A stretch of 64,000 nt of DNA from Firmicutes bacterium UBA2058 (GTDB lineage Bacteria; Bacillota; Clostridia; Tissierellales; Sedimentibacteraceae): the NCBI GenBank assembly GCA_002332905.1, contig DDAM01000020.1, forward strand, positions 1 to 64,000, written 5' to 3'. The notes beneath the pieces are model-generated. The model searched no databases. It was given only the letters and a program-made list of their open reading frames with translations, and was not told the origin of the DNA. Made by a program: the position numbers and the translations under genes. This document shows positions 1 to 7,190 of the stretch, piece after piece. Numbering within the stretch: the first letter of the stretch is position 1; each line of letters starts with the position of its first letter.

Positions 1-128
1 GAATGAGAAGTAGAAAAGGTTGTAATCTTTATCCCTTTCCTTTGCTATGTGATAACATTTTACTACTATTATTTTTATTTTATCTCGAAAAATATTTATT
101 CTTTAATACTGTGTTATATCATGTTTAT

Positions 129-157
129 TTGACAAACTTATAATCTTAATTTATAAT
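129..157 (+). promoter_or_regulatory. Sigma-A type promoter upstream of def
   Basis: A -35 box TTGACA (129-134) and a -10 box TATAAT (152-157) are separated by exactly 17 bases; both match consensus. The predicted start near 164 gives a leader of about 130 bases before the deformylase start codon, long enough to carry the hairpin at 241-259. The rest of positions 1-128 shows no gene or structure I can support. Confidence 0.75.
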
Positions 158-240
158 ATTTCTAGCTTGAGAAATCTCTAAAAGTCTCTTTTTTAACATT
201 TCACACTTATATTTGATGATGCCACTGCAATGTTTCCAAT

Positions 241-259
241 GTATAAGCTTTGCTTATAC
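241..259 (+). repeat. Leader hairpin before def
   Basis: A perfect 8-bp inverted repeat (GTATAAGC / GCTTATAC, 3-base loop) lies in the def leader about 25 bases before the ribosome binding site GGGGAGG (285-291). It is followed by GACTATGGCATAAGGGGAGG. It may belong to the wider set of hairpins near ribosome binding sites in this window, but it lacks their shared core, so that link is only a possibility. Confidence 0.5.
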
Positions 260-296
260 GTTTGTAGTCGAGACTATGGCATAAGGGGAGGATAAA

Positions 297-755
297 ATGG
301 CAATACGTCAACTTCGCTATAATGATGACAGCTCTTTAAGAAAAGTCTGCAAGGAAGTTACAGTTATAGATGATAAAATCAGAAGTATATTAGATGATAT
401 GATGGACACCTTACATAAAACCACCAATGGTGCAGCACTTGCAGCAAATCAAGTGGGAATATTGAAACGTCTTGTAGTTATTGATTATGAGGGTTATTAT
501 TTAAAACTTGTAAACCCTAAAATAATAAATCAAAGCGGTACTCAAGAATGTATTGAATCTTGTCTAAGCTTTCCAAATAAAATCGGTAAAACCATACGTC
601 CAAAAAAAGTTACTGTTCAAGCCCTCAATGAAAATGGGGAAAAAGTTATAATAACTGGAGAAAGTGAAATGGCTAAGTGCTTTTGCCATGAATTAGAACA
701 TTTAGACGGAGAGGTTTTTTTAGATAAGGTTGTTGAATTTATAAGATCTAGATAG
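297..755 (+). CDS. def: Peptide deformylase
   Basis: Removes the N-terminal formyl group from nascent proteins; a cytosolic metalloenzyme. The 152-aa length is usual for the family. The three signature motifs are present: motif 1 as GAALAANQVG (residues 45-54, with Gln52), motif 2 as ESCLS (87-91) with the metal-ligand Cys89, and motif 3 HELEH (131-135) with the two metal-binding histidines and catalytic Glu. Motif 2 normally reads EGCLS and motif 1 GxGLAA, so Gly is replaced by Ser in one and by Ala in the other; these are divergent positions, not loss of ligands. The ATG at 297 has GGGGAGG 5-6 bases upstream and a consensus promoter at 129-157. The gene stands alone, closed by a terminator at 770-832. 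It is not next to fmt or a methionine aminopeptidase, so it may be an accessory paralogue. Confidence 0.93.
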   Translation: MAIRQLRYNDDSSLRKVCKEVTVIDDKIRSILDDMMDTLHKTTNGAALAANQVGILKRLVVIDYEGYYLKLVNPKIINQSGTQECIESCLSFPNKIGKTIRPKKVTVQALNENGEKVIITGESEMAKCFCHELEHLDGEVFLDKVVEFIRSR

Positions 756-769
756 TATTGATTAATAAG

Positions 770-832
770 GACGAATAGTTTGTCATTGTTGAAGATGCAA
801 CAAAATAGTGACATGGCGTTTCGTCTTTTTTT
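770..832 (+). terminator. Terminator after def
   Basis: GACGAA (770-775) pairs with TTCGTC (820-825), followed by seven T (826-832). The enclosed segment contains a second partial stem (GTTG / CAAC, GTCA / TGAC), so the structure is longer than a simple hairpin. It separates def from the SPFH gene. Confidence 0.7.
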
Positions 833-870
833 ATTTTCATCATTTTAATAAAAATATATATTGTAATATA

Positions 871-910
871 TTGACATTATTTAATCATTATGATATCATT
901 TTGATATCAT
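871..910 (+). promoter_or_regulatory. Promoter with tandem palindromic operator for the SPFH/RHH operon
   Basis: TTGACA (871-876), 17-base spacer, TATCAT (894-899). The 10-base palindrome ATGATATCAT (890-899) covers the -10 box, and a near copy TTGATATCAT follows at 901-910, 11 bases on, about one helical turn. Tandem short palindromes at helical spacing are a common target of ribbon-helix-helix repressors, and the second gene of this operon encodes one. Autoregulation is an inference. Confidence 0.6.
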
Positions 911-931
911 ATATATTAAGGAGTGAAAATT

Positions 932-1969
932 ATGGAAGAAAGTAAATTACATATTGAAGAGAAGCTCATAGAAGGCAAGAATGGTTTAATATTTCTTATT
1001 GAAAATACTTTACTAGTACTAATTAGCATATTTGTATTTATAATGGGAATAATCATGGTTGATAATAATTCAAGTGTATTTTATGGTGTAATATTAATTG
1101 TTCTAGGTTCTTTATTTGGATTTATTGTAGGACCTATTATGTATGCTGGATTAAAAGTTATTAAACCTAACGAAGCACTTGTTCTTACTTTGTTTGGAAA
1201 ATACTATGGAACAATTAGAAAAGAAGGTTTTTTCTATGTAAATCCATTTGTTACAGCTGTTAATCCGACAAAACCAACATTAACTAGTCAAGCAATAGGT
1301 GTAAATCAGATACCTGCTAATAGTGCACAAGTTAAATCTGAAACTCATAAATTTAGAGACAATGCATCAGGTAAATGTATATCATTAAAAGCTTTGACTC
1401 TTAATAACAACAAACAAAAGGTTAACGATAAGCTTGGTAATCCAATAGAAATTGGAGTAGTAGTTATTTGGAAAGTTGTTAACTCAGCAAAAGCTGTTTT
1501 CAATGTAGATAATTATATGGAATTTTTATCAATTCAAGCAGATTCAGCTCTTAGAAATATTGTTAGACTATATCCATACGATATATCTAATGATGATGAT
1601 AATGATGATGAACTATCATTAAGAGGCAGTAGTCAAGAGGTTGCACTTAAATTACAAAAAGAGCTTCAAGAAAAAGTCGAAATTGCTGGAATAGAAATAT
1701 TAGAAACAAGAATTACTCACCTAGCATATGCTCCAGAAATAGCAGCAGCAATGCTTCAAAGACAGCAAGCAAGTGCAATAATAGATGCTCGTAAGCTTAT
1801 AGTTGAAGGTGCAGTTGGAATGGTAGAAATGGCACTAAATCAATTAAATGAGAACAATATTGTTCAATTAGATGACGAAAGGCGTGCTGCTATGGTAAGC
1901 AATCTATTGGTAGTTCTTTGTGGGAACAAAGACGCTCAGCCTATTGTAAACAGCGGTTCAATTTATTAA
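932..1969 (+). CDS. SPFH/band-7 domain membrane protein
   Basis: A 345-aa member of the stomatin/prohibitin/flotillin/HflK superfamily. Two hydrophobic segments near the N-terminus (about residues 25-45 and 55-80) anchor it. The SPFH core follows (roughly 85-270), and then the alanine/glutamine-rich helical stretch (EIAAAMLQRQQASAIIDARK) typical of the end of the domain. Family members form oligomers in membrane microdomains, but the substrate or partner of this one cannot be read from sequence. ATG at 932 is preferred because AAGGAG lies 9 bases before it; an in-frame GTG at 923 falls inside that site. The ribbon-helix-helix gene starts 10 bases after the stop, so the two are co-transcribed from the promoter at 871-899. 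Confidence 0.85.
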   Translation: MEESKLHIEEKLIEGKNGLIFLIENTLLVLISIFVFIMGIIMVDNNSSVFYGVILIVLGSLFGFIVGPIMYAGLKVIKPNEALVLTLFGKYYGTIRKEGFFYVNPFVTAVNPTKPTLTSQAIGVNQIPANSAQVKSETHKFRDNASGKCISLKALTLNNNKQKVNDKLGNPIEIGVVVIWKVVNSAKAVFNVDNYMEFLSIQADSALRNIVRLYPYDISNDDDNDDELSLRGSSQEVALKLQKELQEKVEIAGIEILETRITHLAYAPEIAAAMLQRQQASAIIDARKLIVEGAVGMVEMALNQLNENNIVQLDDERRAAMVSNLLVVLCGNKDAQPIVNSGSIY

Positions 1970-1979
1970 TCGATTAAAT

Positions 1980-2165
1980 ATGAATAATACAGAAAAAGAA
2001 AAACAAAAAAAACAGATACTATTAAGACTATCACCAACACTATACGAGCAATTAGCAAAGTATGCAGAGGATGATTTTCGTTCAATAAACGGTCAAATCG
2101 AATACTTGCTTACTGAATGTGTAAGAAAAAAATATGGCAATAAAAAACCTCATTCCGAAGAATGA
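1980..2165 (+). CDS. Small ribbon-helix-helix (Arc-like) DNA-binding protein
   Basis: A 61-aa protein with a lysine-rich N-terminus and the Arc-type pattern QILLRLSPTLYEQLAKYA then a second helix with FRSINGQIEYLL: a short beta strand with alternating residues, helix A, turn, helix B. Such proteins are dimeric DNA binders. It follows the SPFH gene by 10 bases with no strong ribosome binding site of its own, which suggests coupled translation. The last residues (KKPHSEE) are encoded inside the terminator stem at 2142-2173, so the tail is probably not structurally important. No toxin gene follows, so I do not call it an antitoxin. Its likely target is the tandem palindrome over the operon promoter (inference). 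Confidence 0.8.
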   Translation: MNNTEKEKQKKQILLRLSPTLYEQLAKYAEDDFRSINGQIEYLLTECVRKKYGNKKPHSEE

Positions 2166-2173
2166 GGTTTTTT
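2142..2173 (+). terminator. Terminator overlapping the end of the RHH gene
   Basis: Perfect 14-base arms (AAAAAACCTCATTC / GAATGAGGTTTTTT) around a CGAA tetraloop. The stop codon of the RHH gene at 2163-2165 lies in the right arm. It ends the SPFH/RHH operon. Confidence 0.9.
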
Positions 2174-2259
2174 GCGTTGGTTGTTATACAATTAAAAAAG
2201 TTGATAATATACATAATTAACTTCTTCCAATTATTTTTGTAATATGAATTTCACAAATA

Positions 2260-2811
2260 TTATTGCCTTAATGTCATTAATATACTATTTTTTTCAGGAG
2301 CATCATAATTTTGAATTTTACCCGCTGGTATAAATCCTGCTTTAATCCAACAGCGCACTGAACGCTGATTATTCTCTTCTGGGTCTGCACATACAACTTT
2401 AGCACCTAATGTATTTATTAAATAATTTGCCATTCCGCTAACTATTTTAACTCCTATTCCTTCACCCCATAATTCAGGATATCCAATAAACAAATCTATT
2501 CCATAACCACCTGCAAAATCCTCATAAGGTACTTGTTCATTAAATACATATGAATCCATTTCAATAGGATAATACTGTATATAACCTATAGATTTGCTTT
2601 TATATTCAATAATACAAGCAGTTACATTTTCACTACCAGTTATTTTTTCTTCAAATTTATTTTCAATTTTTTGCATATCCCATGGTGCACCTTCACCCCA
2701 TGCAAATTCAAGCACTTTTGGATTTAACAACCATTCAAGAAGTAATGATTTATCTTCAAGACTATTGTTCATTTTTCTAACAGATATATTATCACTTGTA
2801 AAAAGGTACAT
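2260..2811 (-). CDS. GNAT acetyltransferase, AAC(6')-like
   Basis: A 183-aa acetyl-CoA-dependent N-acetyltransferase. The acetyl-CoA binding loop is visible as ELWGEGIGVKIVSGMANYL (about residues 113-131), and the end of the fold as NNQRSVRCWIKAGF. The N-terminal half (LRxMxxxDxxLLLEWLxxPxVxEFAWG pattern, then the IGYIQYY strand) resembles the aminoglycoside 6'-acetyltransferase/siderophore acyltransferase branch, but active-site similarity does not prove drug resistance. ATG at 2811 has AAGGAG 6 bases upstream. It is last in a minus-strand run of four genes (4760 to 2260) with short gaps, all small soluble enzymes. Confidence 0.8.
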   Translation of the reverse strand: MYLFTSDNISVRKMNNSLEDKSLLLEWLLNPKVLEFAWGEGAPWDMQKIENKFEEKITGSENVTACIIEYKSKSIGYIQYYPIEMDSYVFNEQVPYEDFAGGYGIDLFIGYPELWGEGIGVKIVSGMANYLINTLGAKVVCADPEENNQRSVRCWIKAGFIPAGKIQNYDAPEKNSILMTLRQ

Positions 2812-2868
2812 GTTTTTCTCCTTTTCATTCTGACGAATGAGTTTTTATCAATTATTACTTGTAGTTAA

Positions 2869-3432
2869 TTATCGGTTGTCAGACTTTAACCGTGAGAACA
2901 GCATTAAGTCAACTACACCCTTTCCTTTCCAAATATATCCTTGCCGAACTGTTCCTTCTTTTACATAATCATTTCTCAACAATACATTTTGAGATTTAAC
3001 ATTTTCCGGCATTACAAAAGCTTGTATACGGTTAATCCCAATAATGTTGAAAAGATAATCAGTCATAGCACGAACCGTTTTTGTGGCAATCCCCTTACCC
3101 CAAAATTTATCATTTAATCTATATCCAATTGTAATCATATTAACATCCTGTACATAATCAAATATTTCTGCTACTCCAACAATGTTATCAGGGTCGCTAT
3201 TTAAGGATATTCCTAGAAAAATTTCTTTTCGTTTATTAAAATCTCTTTCGAAATGATTTATCATATTTGCTACAGTATCTTTATTCTTTTTCAGAATAAC
3301 AGGAGAATATTGGAACAAATTTTCATTACTATAAATTTCATATAGGCTATCAAGGTCAGTGTGTACAATTTTCCTTAAAGTCAATTCATCCGTTACAAAA
3401 TGAGGAAATACTTCATACGGATTTCTACTCAT
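2869..3432 (-). CDS. GNAT acetyltransferase, RimJ/RimL-like
   Basis: A 187-aa protein of the RimJ/RimL type (Acetyltransf_3). The opening TDELTLRKIVHTDLDSLYEI is the usual beta1-alpha1 of this branch. Motif A appears as YRLNDKFWGKGIATKTVRAM (about residues 107-126), and the last conserved block as NVKSQNVLLRNDYVKEG. RimJ/RimL relatives acetylate ribosomal protein N-termini, but many homologues act on small amines; the substrate here is unknown. ATG at 3432 has AGAGGT 7 bases upstream. It sits between another GNAT gene and the nitroreductase fusion, likely in the same transcript. Confidence 0.82.
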   Translation of the reverse strand: MSRNPYEVFPHFVTDELTLRKIVHTDLDSLYEIYSNENLFQYSPVILKKNKDTVANMINHFERDFNKRKEIFLGISLNSDPDNIVGVAEIFDYVQDVNMITIGYRLNDKFWGKGIATKTVRAMTDYLFNIIGINRIQAFVMPENVKSQNVLLRNDYVKEGTVRQGYIWKGKGVVDLMLFSRLKSDNR

Positions 3433-3465
3433 TATTTTTACCTCTTTTCTCCATATATAAATAAT

Positions 3466-4275
3466 TTACCAAGACTCAAAATGTATTTTATCTTTTTCGA
3501 ATCTATTTGGTTGAATTTTATTGTCATCTGAATAGCCAAACGCAATTAATGAAACTGGGCGAATATAACTAGGTATATCAAAGGTTTTTACAATATCCTT
3601 ATAAAAATCAGAACTTTGCCTTACACCGCACCAAACACCTTTAAGCCCGACTGCGTGAATAGCAAGAAGAATGTTTTGAGTTGCCGCTGAGCAATCTGCC
3701 AATACCCATTCCGCTGTTCCCTGAACAACAGTATCTCCACAAACAATAATACAAGCAGCAGCACTATTCAGCATTTTTATATAAGGATTAGTACCAATAA
3801 TACTAATCATTTTTTCCCTGTCTTTTGATACTATAAAGTGAAATGGACGTTTATTGCTTGCCGACGGAGCACAAAGCCCTGCATTTAAAACTGTATTCAT
3901 CTGTATATCACTTATTTCCTTTGAGTCGAATCTACGAATACTTGCACGCTCAGAAATAGCTTTTAGAACTTCATTTTCAAGCATTTCATAATTTTCTAGC
4001 TCTATTATTGCAGCCACAATGTCAGGCTCTATACTTAGATTAACATTTAACCTACCCTCTTTGCTTATTCCAAGATTTTTTAGTAGCTGCTTGTTAAATA
4101 TTATAAAATAACATCCGTCACCTTTTGACATCAGCTTTGACTTGAATTCAATATTTTCAACAATACATTTAACATAAATTGTACCTTTAGGAATATCAAA
4201 TTCAGTTCTAGGGTTAAAAGGAAGAATTGCAATTGTAAATTTTCCTTCTTTTTTTATATCTACAATACATTCCAC
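3466..4275 (-). CDS. DUF1905-nitroreductase fusion protein
   Basis: A 269-aa protein with two domains. Residues 1-90 match the DUF1905 pattern (IDIPKGTIYVKCIVENIEF-like strand, then KLMSKGDGCYFIIFNK). Residues 105-269 are an FMN-dependent nitroreductase, recognisable by ISERASIRRFDSKEIS (FMN phosphate-binding Arg-x-Ser-x-Arg), the LCAPSASNKRPFHF block, and GLKGVWCGV near the C-terminus. Nitroreductases reduce nitro groups, quinones or flavins with NAD(P)H. DUF1905 has no firmly assigned activity that I can cite. I see no frameshift between the domains. It lies 20 bases downstream of the PUA/ASCH-like gene. Confidence 0.82.
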   Translation of the reverse strand: MECIVDIKKEGKFTIAILPFNPRTEFDIPKGTIYVKCIVENIEFKSKLMSKGDGCYFIIFNKQLLKNLGISKEGRLNVNLSIEPDIVAAIIELENYEMLENEVLKAISERASIRRFDSKEISDIQMNTVLNAGLCAPSASNKRPFHFIVSKDREKMISIIGTNPYIKMLNSAAACIIVCGDTVVQGTAEWVLADCSAATQNILLAIHAVGLKGVWCGVRQSSDFYKDIVKTFDIPSYIRPVSLIAFGYSDDNKIQPNRFEKDKIHFESW

Positions 4276-4295
4276 GATATATCCATCCTATTTTT

Positions 4296-4760
4296 TTAGA
4301 ATTTAGAATTATCATAGTTGTAAGGAATGCTAGTTCCCACCACGACATCTTCTATTTTTTCAATAATAAGCCAATCATCCATATTTCCTTGATGCTCAAA
4401 ATCCAAAGACTCAATTGCATTTACATTTTCAAATTCAACAAGGCAAAGGCATTTTTTATGCCAGCGAACTTTCTGTTTATCAGTCAGATTTAACTTTGAC
4501 TGATTGGATTCAAGCGTATTATTAATCTCATCTTCTGTTAATTTTACAAAGTTTTGAACAGTTTTAACAGTTGCACTAGCCACAATTTTAGCAGTCCCTT
4601 TTTCCATAAAATATAAAGTTTCTCCTTCAAAAACCCGACTATGAGGTATTTTTCTTCCCGCAGCACCGCGAACTACCATAGTTTTAGTTCCAGCCATGAT
4701 TTTATCTAATACCCTCTCTCCACTTTTACCTGAATTATCACAATAAACTAAATGTACCAT
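4296..4760 (-). CDS. PUA/ASCH-like fold protein, function unknown
   Basis: A 154-aa protein. The core GERVLDKIMAGTKTMVVRG followed by GETLYFMEKGTAKIVASATV has the look of an ASCH/PUA-like beta barrel, in which a small loop binds a nucleotide or RNA. The match is by pattern only. The ATG at 4760 (protein starting MVHLVYCD) is chosen because AAAGGA lies about 9 bases upstream; an in-frame TTG at 4778 overlaps that site. It is the first gene of the four-gene minus-strand run down to 2260. I do not recognise a specific orthologue. Confidence 0.6.
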   Translation of the reverse strand: MVHLVYCDNSGKSGERVLDKIMAGTKTMVVRGAAGRKIPHSRVFEGETLYFMEKGTAKIVASATVKTVQNFVKLTEDEINNTLESNQSKLNLTDKQKVRWHKKCLCLVEFENVNAIESLDFEHQGNMDDWLIIEKIEDVVVGTSIPYNYDNSKF

Positions 4761-4893
4761 ACTGTTAATTCCTTTCAAATTTAATATTTAATGTTAAATG
4801 TTAATATAAAAATAATAACATACGCTTAGAACATATGCAATTATAAATAAAGAAACCCTTTTAGTTAATTATTAGATAATAAGATATTAAAAA

Positions 4894-4921
4894 AAGCAAC
4901 TACAGACCTTTGTAATTGCTT
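4894..4921. terminator. Bidirectional terminator between 4760 and 4975 genes
   Basis: AAGCAA-C-TAC pairs with GTA-A-TTGCTT (one mismatch). On the minus strand the stem is followed by a run of T and closes the secreted-protein gene at 4975; on the plus strand it is followed by ATTTTT. Confidence 0.65.
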
Positions 4922-4974
4922 ATTTTTGCATATTTCATTATATTTAAATGCATATCCCGAGCATACTAATCCCG

Positions 4975-5484
4975 CTATTCTATGGTTATATCTCCAAATT
5001 TGCTATTTGATTTTGGACCTTTAAAGGTCATTGTAATCTTTATGGTTTCATCGTCACTAATATTTCCCGTCATCTGCAGATCAGATACAATACTAAATTT
5101 TTTAATGTTGGTTATATCCTCATTTATTATTATCGGTTTTTCACCAGCTATTATGGTATAAGTTTTTATAAATTGATCATCTCCATAAAAGTCTATATGT
5201 GTAGTCTTTATGTCACTTGAGTTATCAAGGGACAAAGTGCCTGTCATTTTTTTATGTACACCGTTTAAATCACATCCCCATTTGCTATGGAATTCATTTA
5301 AATTAATAAACGGTTTATTATTACCCGTATTTTGGGAATTCATATCAACTTTTTTGCTTACACCTTCTCCATGTGTGATTGAGTCATTTTCAGGATGGGC
5401 AAACGCTATTCCCGTAGAAAAAATCACACAGGAAACAACCAATACAATAATAAAGTTTTTTGTTTTCAATTTGTTAAACAACAT
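4975..5484 (-). CDS. Small secreted protein, function unknown
   Basis: A 169-aa protein with a clear Sec signal peptide: basic start (MLFNKLKTKN), hydrophobic core FIIVLVVSCVIFSTGIA and a likely signal peptidase I site after Ala-Phe-Ala near residue 29. There is no lipobox. The mature part is hydrophilic with alternating beta-type strands (GTLSLDNSSDIKTTHIDFYG, IKITMTFKG), suggesting an immunoglobulin-like or beta-sandwich fold. I do not recognise a family. ATG at 5484 follows AAAGGGG by 7 bases, and a promoter is visible at 5530-5558. It is monocistronic, with the terminator at 4894-4921. Confidence 0.8.
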   Translation of the reverse strand: MLFNKLKTKNFIIVLVVSCVIFSTGIAFAHPENDSITHGEGVSKKVDMNSQNTGNNKPFINLNEFHSKWGCDLNGVHKKMTGTLSLDNSSDIKTTHIDFYGDDQFIKTYTIIAGEKPIIINEDITNIKKFSIVSDLQMTGNISDDETIKITMTFKGPKSNSKFGDITIE

Positions 5485-5529
5485 ACTATTTCCCCTTTAT
5501 CAATTAAAAAAGTTTTTTTAAACATTTTT

Positions 5530-5558
5530 ATTATAACATAGAAGATTATTCCAAACAA
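5530..5558 (-). promoter_or_regulatory. Promoter of the secreted-protein gene
   Basis: On the minus strand: -35 TTGTTT (5553-5558), 17-base spacer, -10 TATAAT (5530-5535) preceded by TGT (extended -10). The start codon is about 45 bases downstream. Confidence 0.6.
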
Positions 5559-5742
5559 GTTTTAACATTTACAATTACTTACTTTTCCACTTTTTGTTAA
5601 CATTGATAACAATTTGCGACAGATATTGTTTTTTCACCTTCTACCAGTAATTTATAATAATTTTCTTAACGCTCGATGCATGTTCAGCTTCAAATCCCAA
5701 CAATCACGCTCTTCCGGGTTCAAACCTGTTTCGACTGATAAA

Positions 5743-5780
5743 ATAGAAGATACCTACAATAAATTGTAAGTATCTTCTAT
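5743..5780 (-). terminator. Terminator after tRNA-Leu
   Basis: An 18-base inverted repeat (ATAGAAGATACCTACAAT / ATTGTAAGTATCTTCTAT, one mismatch) starts 4 bases beyond the tRNA CCA end, and TTTTATC follows on the minus strand. Confidence 0.8.
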
Positions 5781-5783
5781 GAA

Positions 5784-5865
5784 TGGTACCGGTGGTGGGA
5801 TTTGAACCCACATGGTTTCCCGCACGATTTTGAGTCGTGTACGTCTGCCGTTCCGTCACACCGGC
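5784..5865 (-). tRNA. tRNA-Leu (anticodon CAA), CCA encoded
   Basis: On the minus strand the acceptor stem GCCGGTG pairs with CACCGGT (G1-U72 wobble). The anticodon arm is CACGA-CTCAAAA-TCGTG, giving anticodon CAA for Leu codon UUG. The variable arm is CGGGAAACCAT, short for a class II tRNA. The T arm is GTGGG-TTCAAAT-CCCAC, the discriminator base is A, and CCA is encoded. A promoter is visible at 5886-5914 and a terminator at 5743-5780, so it is a stand-alone gene. Confidence 0.95.
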
Positions 5866-5885
5866 ATGAAAAATATCACTTGTTT

Positions 5886-5914
5886 ATAGTAGCACAACTC
5901 ATAGAATAAATCAA
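5886..5914 (-). promoter_or_regulatory. Promoter of tRNA-Leu
   Basis: On the minus strand: TTGATT (5909-5914), 17-base spacer, TACTAT (5886-5891). The predicted start is around 5880, about 15 bases before the mature tRNA. The -35 box overlaps the last codon of the DUF523 gene. Confidence 0.55.
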
Positions 5915-6348
5915 TAGTTTTTTAAAAAATCTGCAATTTCTGTTTCTCCAATTATTTCCATACCTTTTTCCTTTAAAAGTTTTGCTGCAAAACCATCACC
6001 ATCTACTAATGTCTTAGAAAAAGTTCCATCATATACCTTACCACTTCCGCAGGATGGACTTCTTTCCTTTAAAATAGCATACTTACAATTGTATAGCTTT
6101 GCCAGTTTTAAGGTTTCTTCTGCACCTTTTATAAATTCATAAGTTACATCATTTAAATCTATGCTTATAACCTTATTTTCTTTTATTTCGGCAGGACTTC
6201 TAGGAGTTGACAGTCCTCCTAACTGTTCTGGACATATTGGAATCAAAGTATATTTTGATAAAAGTTCCTTTAATTCTGGTATTTCTGTGCCACTTCCATC
6301 GTATCTACAATTAACACCTAACAAGCAAGCACTAATTAAAATATTCAT
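5911..6348 (-). CDS. DUF523 family protein
   Basis: A 145-aa cytosolic protein of the DUF523 family. Its hallmark is at the N-terminus: SACLLGVNCRYDGSG (residues 7-21), with two cysteines followed by RYDG, plus a second pair in KERSPSCGSG (about 93-102). The four cysteines suggest a metal or Fe-S site, but the activity is not established to my knowledge. ATG at 6348 has a GGGAGGG site 5 bases upstream, supplied by the leader element at 6354-6385. A long intergenic repeat separates it from the HAD gene. Confidence 0.85.
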   Translation of the reverse strand: MNILISACLLGVNCRYDGSGTEIPELKELLSKYTLIPICPEQLGGLSTPRSPAEIKENKVISIDLNDVTYEFIKGAEETLKLAKLYNCKYAILKERSPSCGSGKVYDGTFSKTLVDGDGFAAKLLKEKGMEIIGETEIADFLKNY

Positions 6349-6353
6349 ATTAC

Positions 6354-6505
6354 CCTCCCATTATACCACTTCGTGGTATCACAAATAGAAATGAAAATCG
6401 TTTTTGATTTTTCCATAGCGTGAAACACGTTTCACGTTGTGAATTGTCTTTTTTCATAGCGCGAATGTCTTTTTTCATAGCGCGAATGTCTTTTTTCACG
6501 CTATT
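6354..6505 (-). repeat. Compound leader repeat (modules B and A) before DUF523
   Basis: Read on the minus strand, this 150-base element contains palindromic arms ATAGCG(CGAA)/TTCACGCTAT, a 21-base unit (containing CTTTTTTCATAGCGCGAA on the plus strand) repeated twice plus a partial copy (6446-6505), a hairpin GTGAAAC/GTTTCAC (6420-6435), a second A/T stem AAAATC/GATTTT (6394-6411), and module B (6354-6385). Module B is TTTGTG, a 7-bp hairpin ATACCAC/GTGGTAT, then ATAATGGGAGG. The architecture matches the element at 8408-8500 with different but still paired stem sequence. Confidence 0.7.
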
Positions 6506-6510
6506 CACCT

Positions 6511-7149
6511 CTAGAATAAATCTAATAAATCCTCAATCTTATCAATTACATAATCATATCCTTCAACATTTTTACCAAATCCATATCTAGCATATACAAA
6601 TGGAACTCCTACTTCTTTAGCTGAGTTACAATCTCCTTGGGTGTCACCTACATAGATTGGTGATTTAAGATTGTTTCTTTCTATTATAAGCTTATTATTT
6701 CCTGCTTTATTTAAGCCAGAACGACCTGGGCATTCTTTATCTGTAAAGTATTTTTCTAGTTTATGGGCTTCTAGGAAGGATTCAATATATCCATCATTGC
6801 AATTACTAACTATGAAAAGTTTATACTTTTTTGAAAGACTTTCTAAAATATGTTCTAAATTGTCAAAAAGTTTAGCTCCATTTTTAGTTAAATATTCATT
6901 TTCTCTATGACAGCACGCATATAAGACCTTTTTAAGATTTTCATCATCTAATTCTGGAAACAACTTTCTACCTATATCTAAAAGTAGCATTCCCATAGTA
7001 GCTGTCATATCCTCAACTGTAACTACTTTTTTTGCAACATCAAAATCCTTCAAAACCTCATTCCAAGCAATACAAACTTCTTTTCTACTATCCCACAGTG
7101 TACCATCTAAATCAAAAATTATACTGTCTATTATTATGTTCTCTTTCAT
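6511..7149 (-). CDS. HAD-superfamily phosphatase
   Basis: A 212-aa haloacid dehalogenase-type hydrolase. Motif I is IIFDLDGTLWDS near residues 9-20 (nucleophile Asp and acid/base Asp). Motif II is FIVSNCNDG, with Ser-Asn in place of the more usual Ser/Thr-Gly. Motif IV is VGDTQGDCNSAKEVG. A cap domain lies between motifs I and II. It resembles the phosphoglycolate phosphatase-like group, but the substrate is not determined by sequence. ATG at 7149 is preferred over the GTG just before it; AGGAG lies 7 bases upstream. Confidence 0.87.
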   Translation of the reverse strand: MKENIIIDSIIFDLDGTLWDSRKEVCIAWNEVLKDFDVAKKVVTVEDMTATMGMLLLDIGRKLFPELDDENLKKVLYACCHRENEYLTKNGAKLFDNLEHILESLSKKYKLFIVSNCNDGYIESFLEAHKLEKYFTDKECPGRSGLNKAGNNKLIIERNNLKSPIYVGDTQGDCNSAKEVGVPFVYARYGFGKNVEGYDYVIDKIEDLLDLF

Positions 7150-7190
7150 CACTCTTCTCCTATTATTCTATTCCCCTATTACTATCTTAT

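Noticed and set aside
1980..2165. Antitoxin of a toxin-antitoxin pair
   Set aside because: A terminator follows immediately and the only partner gene is the SPFH protein; no toxin-like gene is present.
2260..2811. Confirmed aminoglycoside resistance gene
   Set aside because: The protein has the AAC(6')-like GNAT pattern, but many such proteins act on other amines; resistance cannot be claimed.
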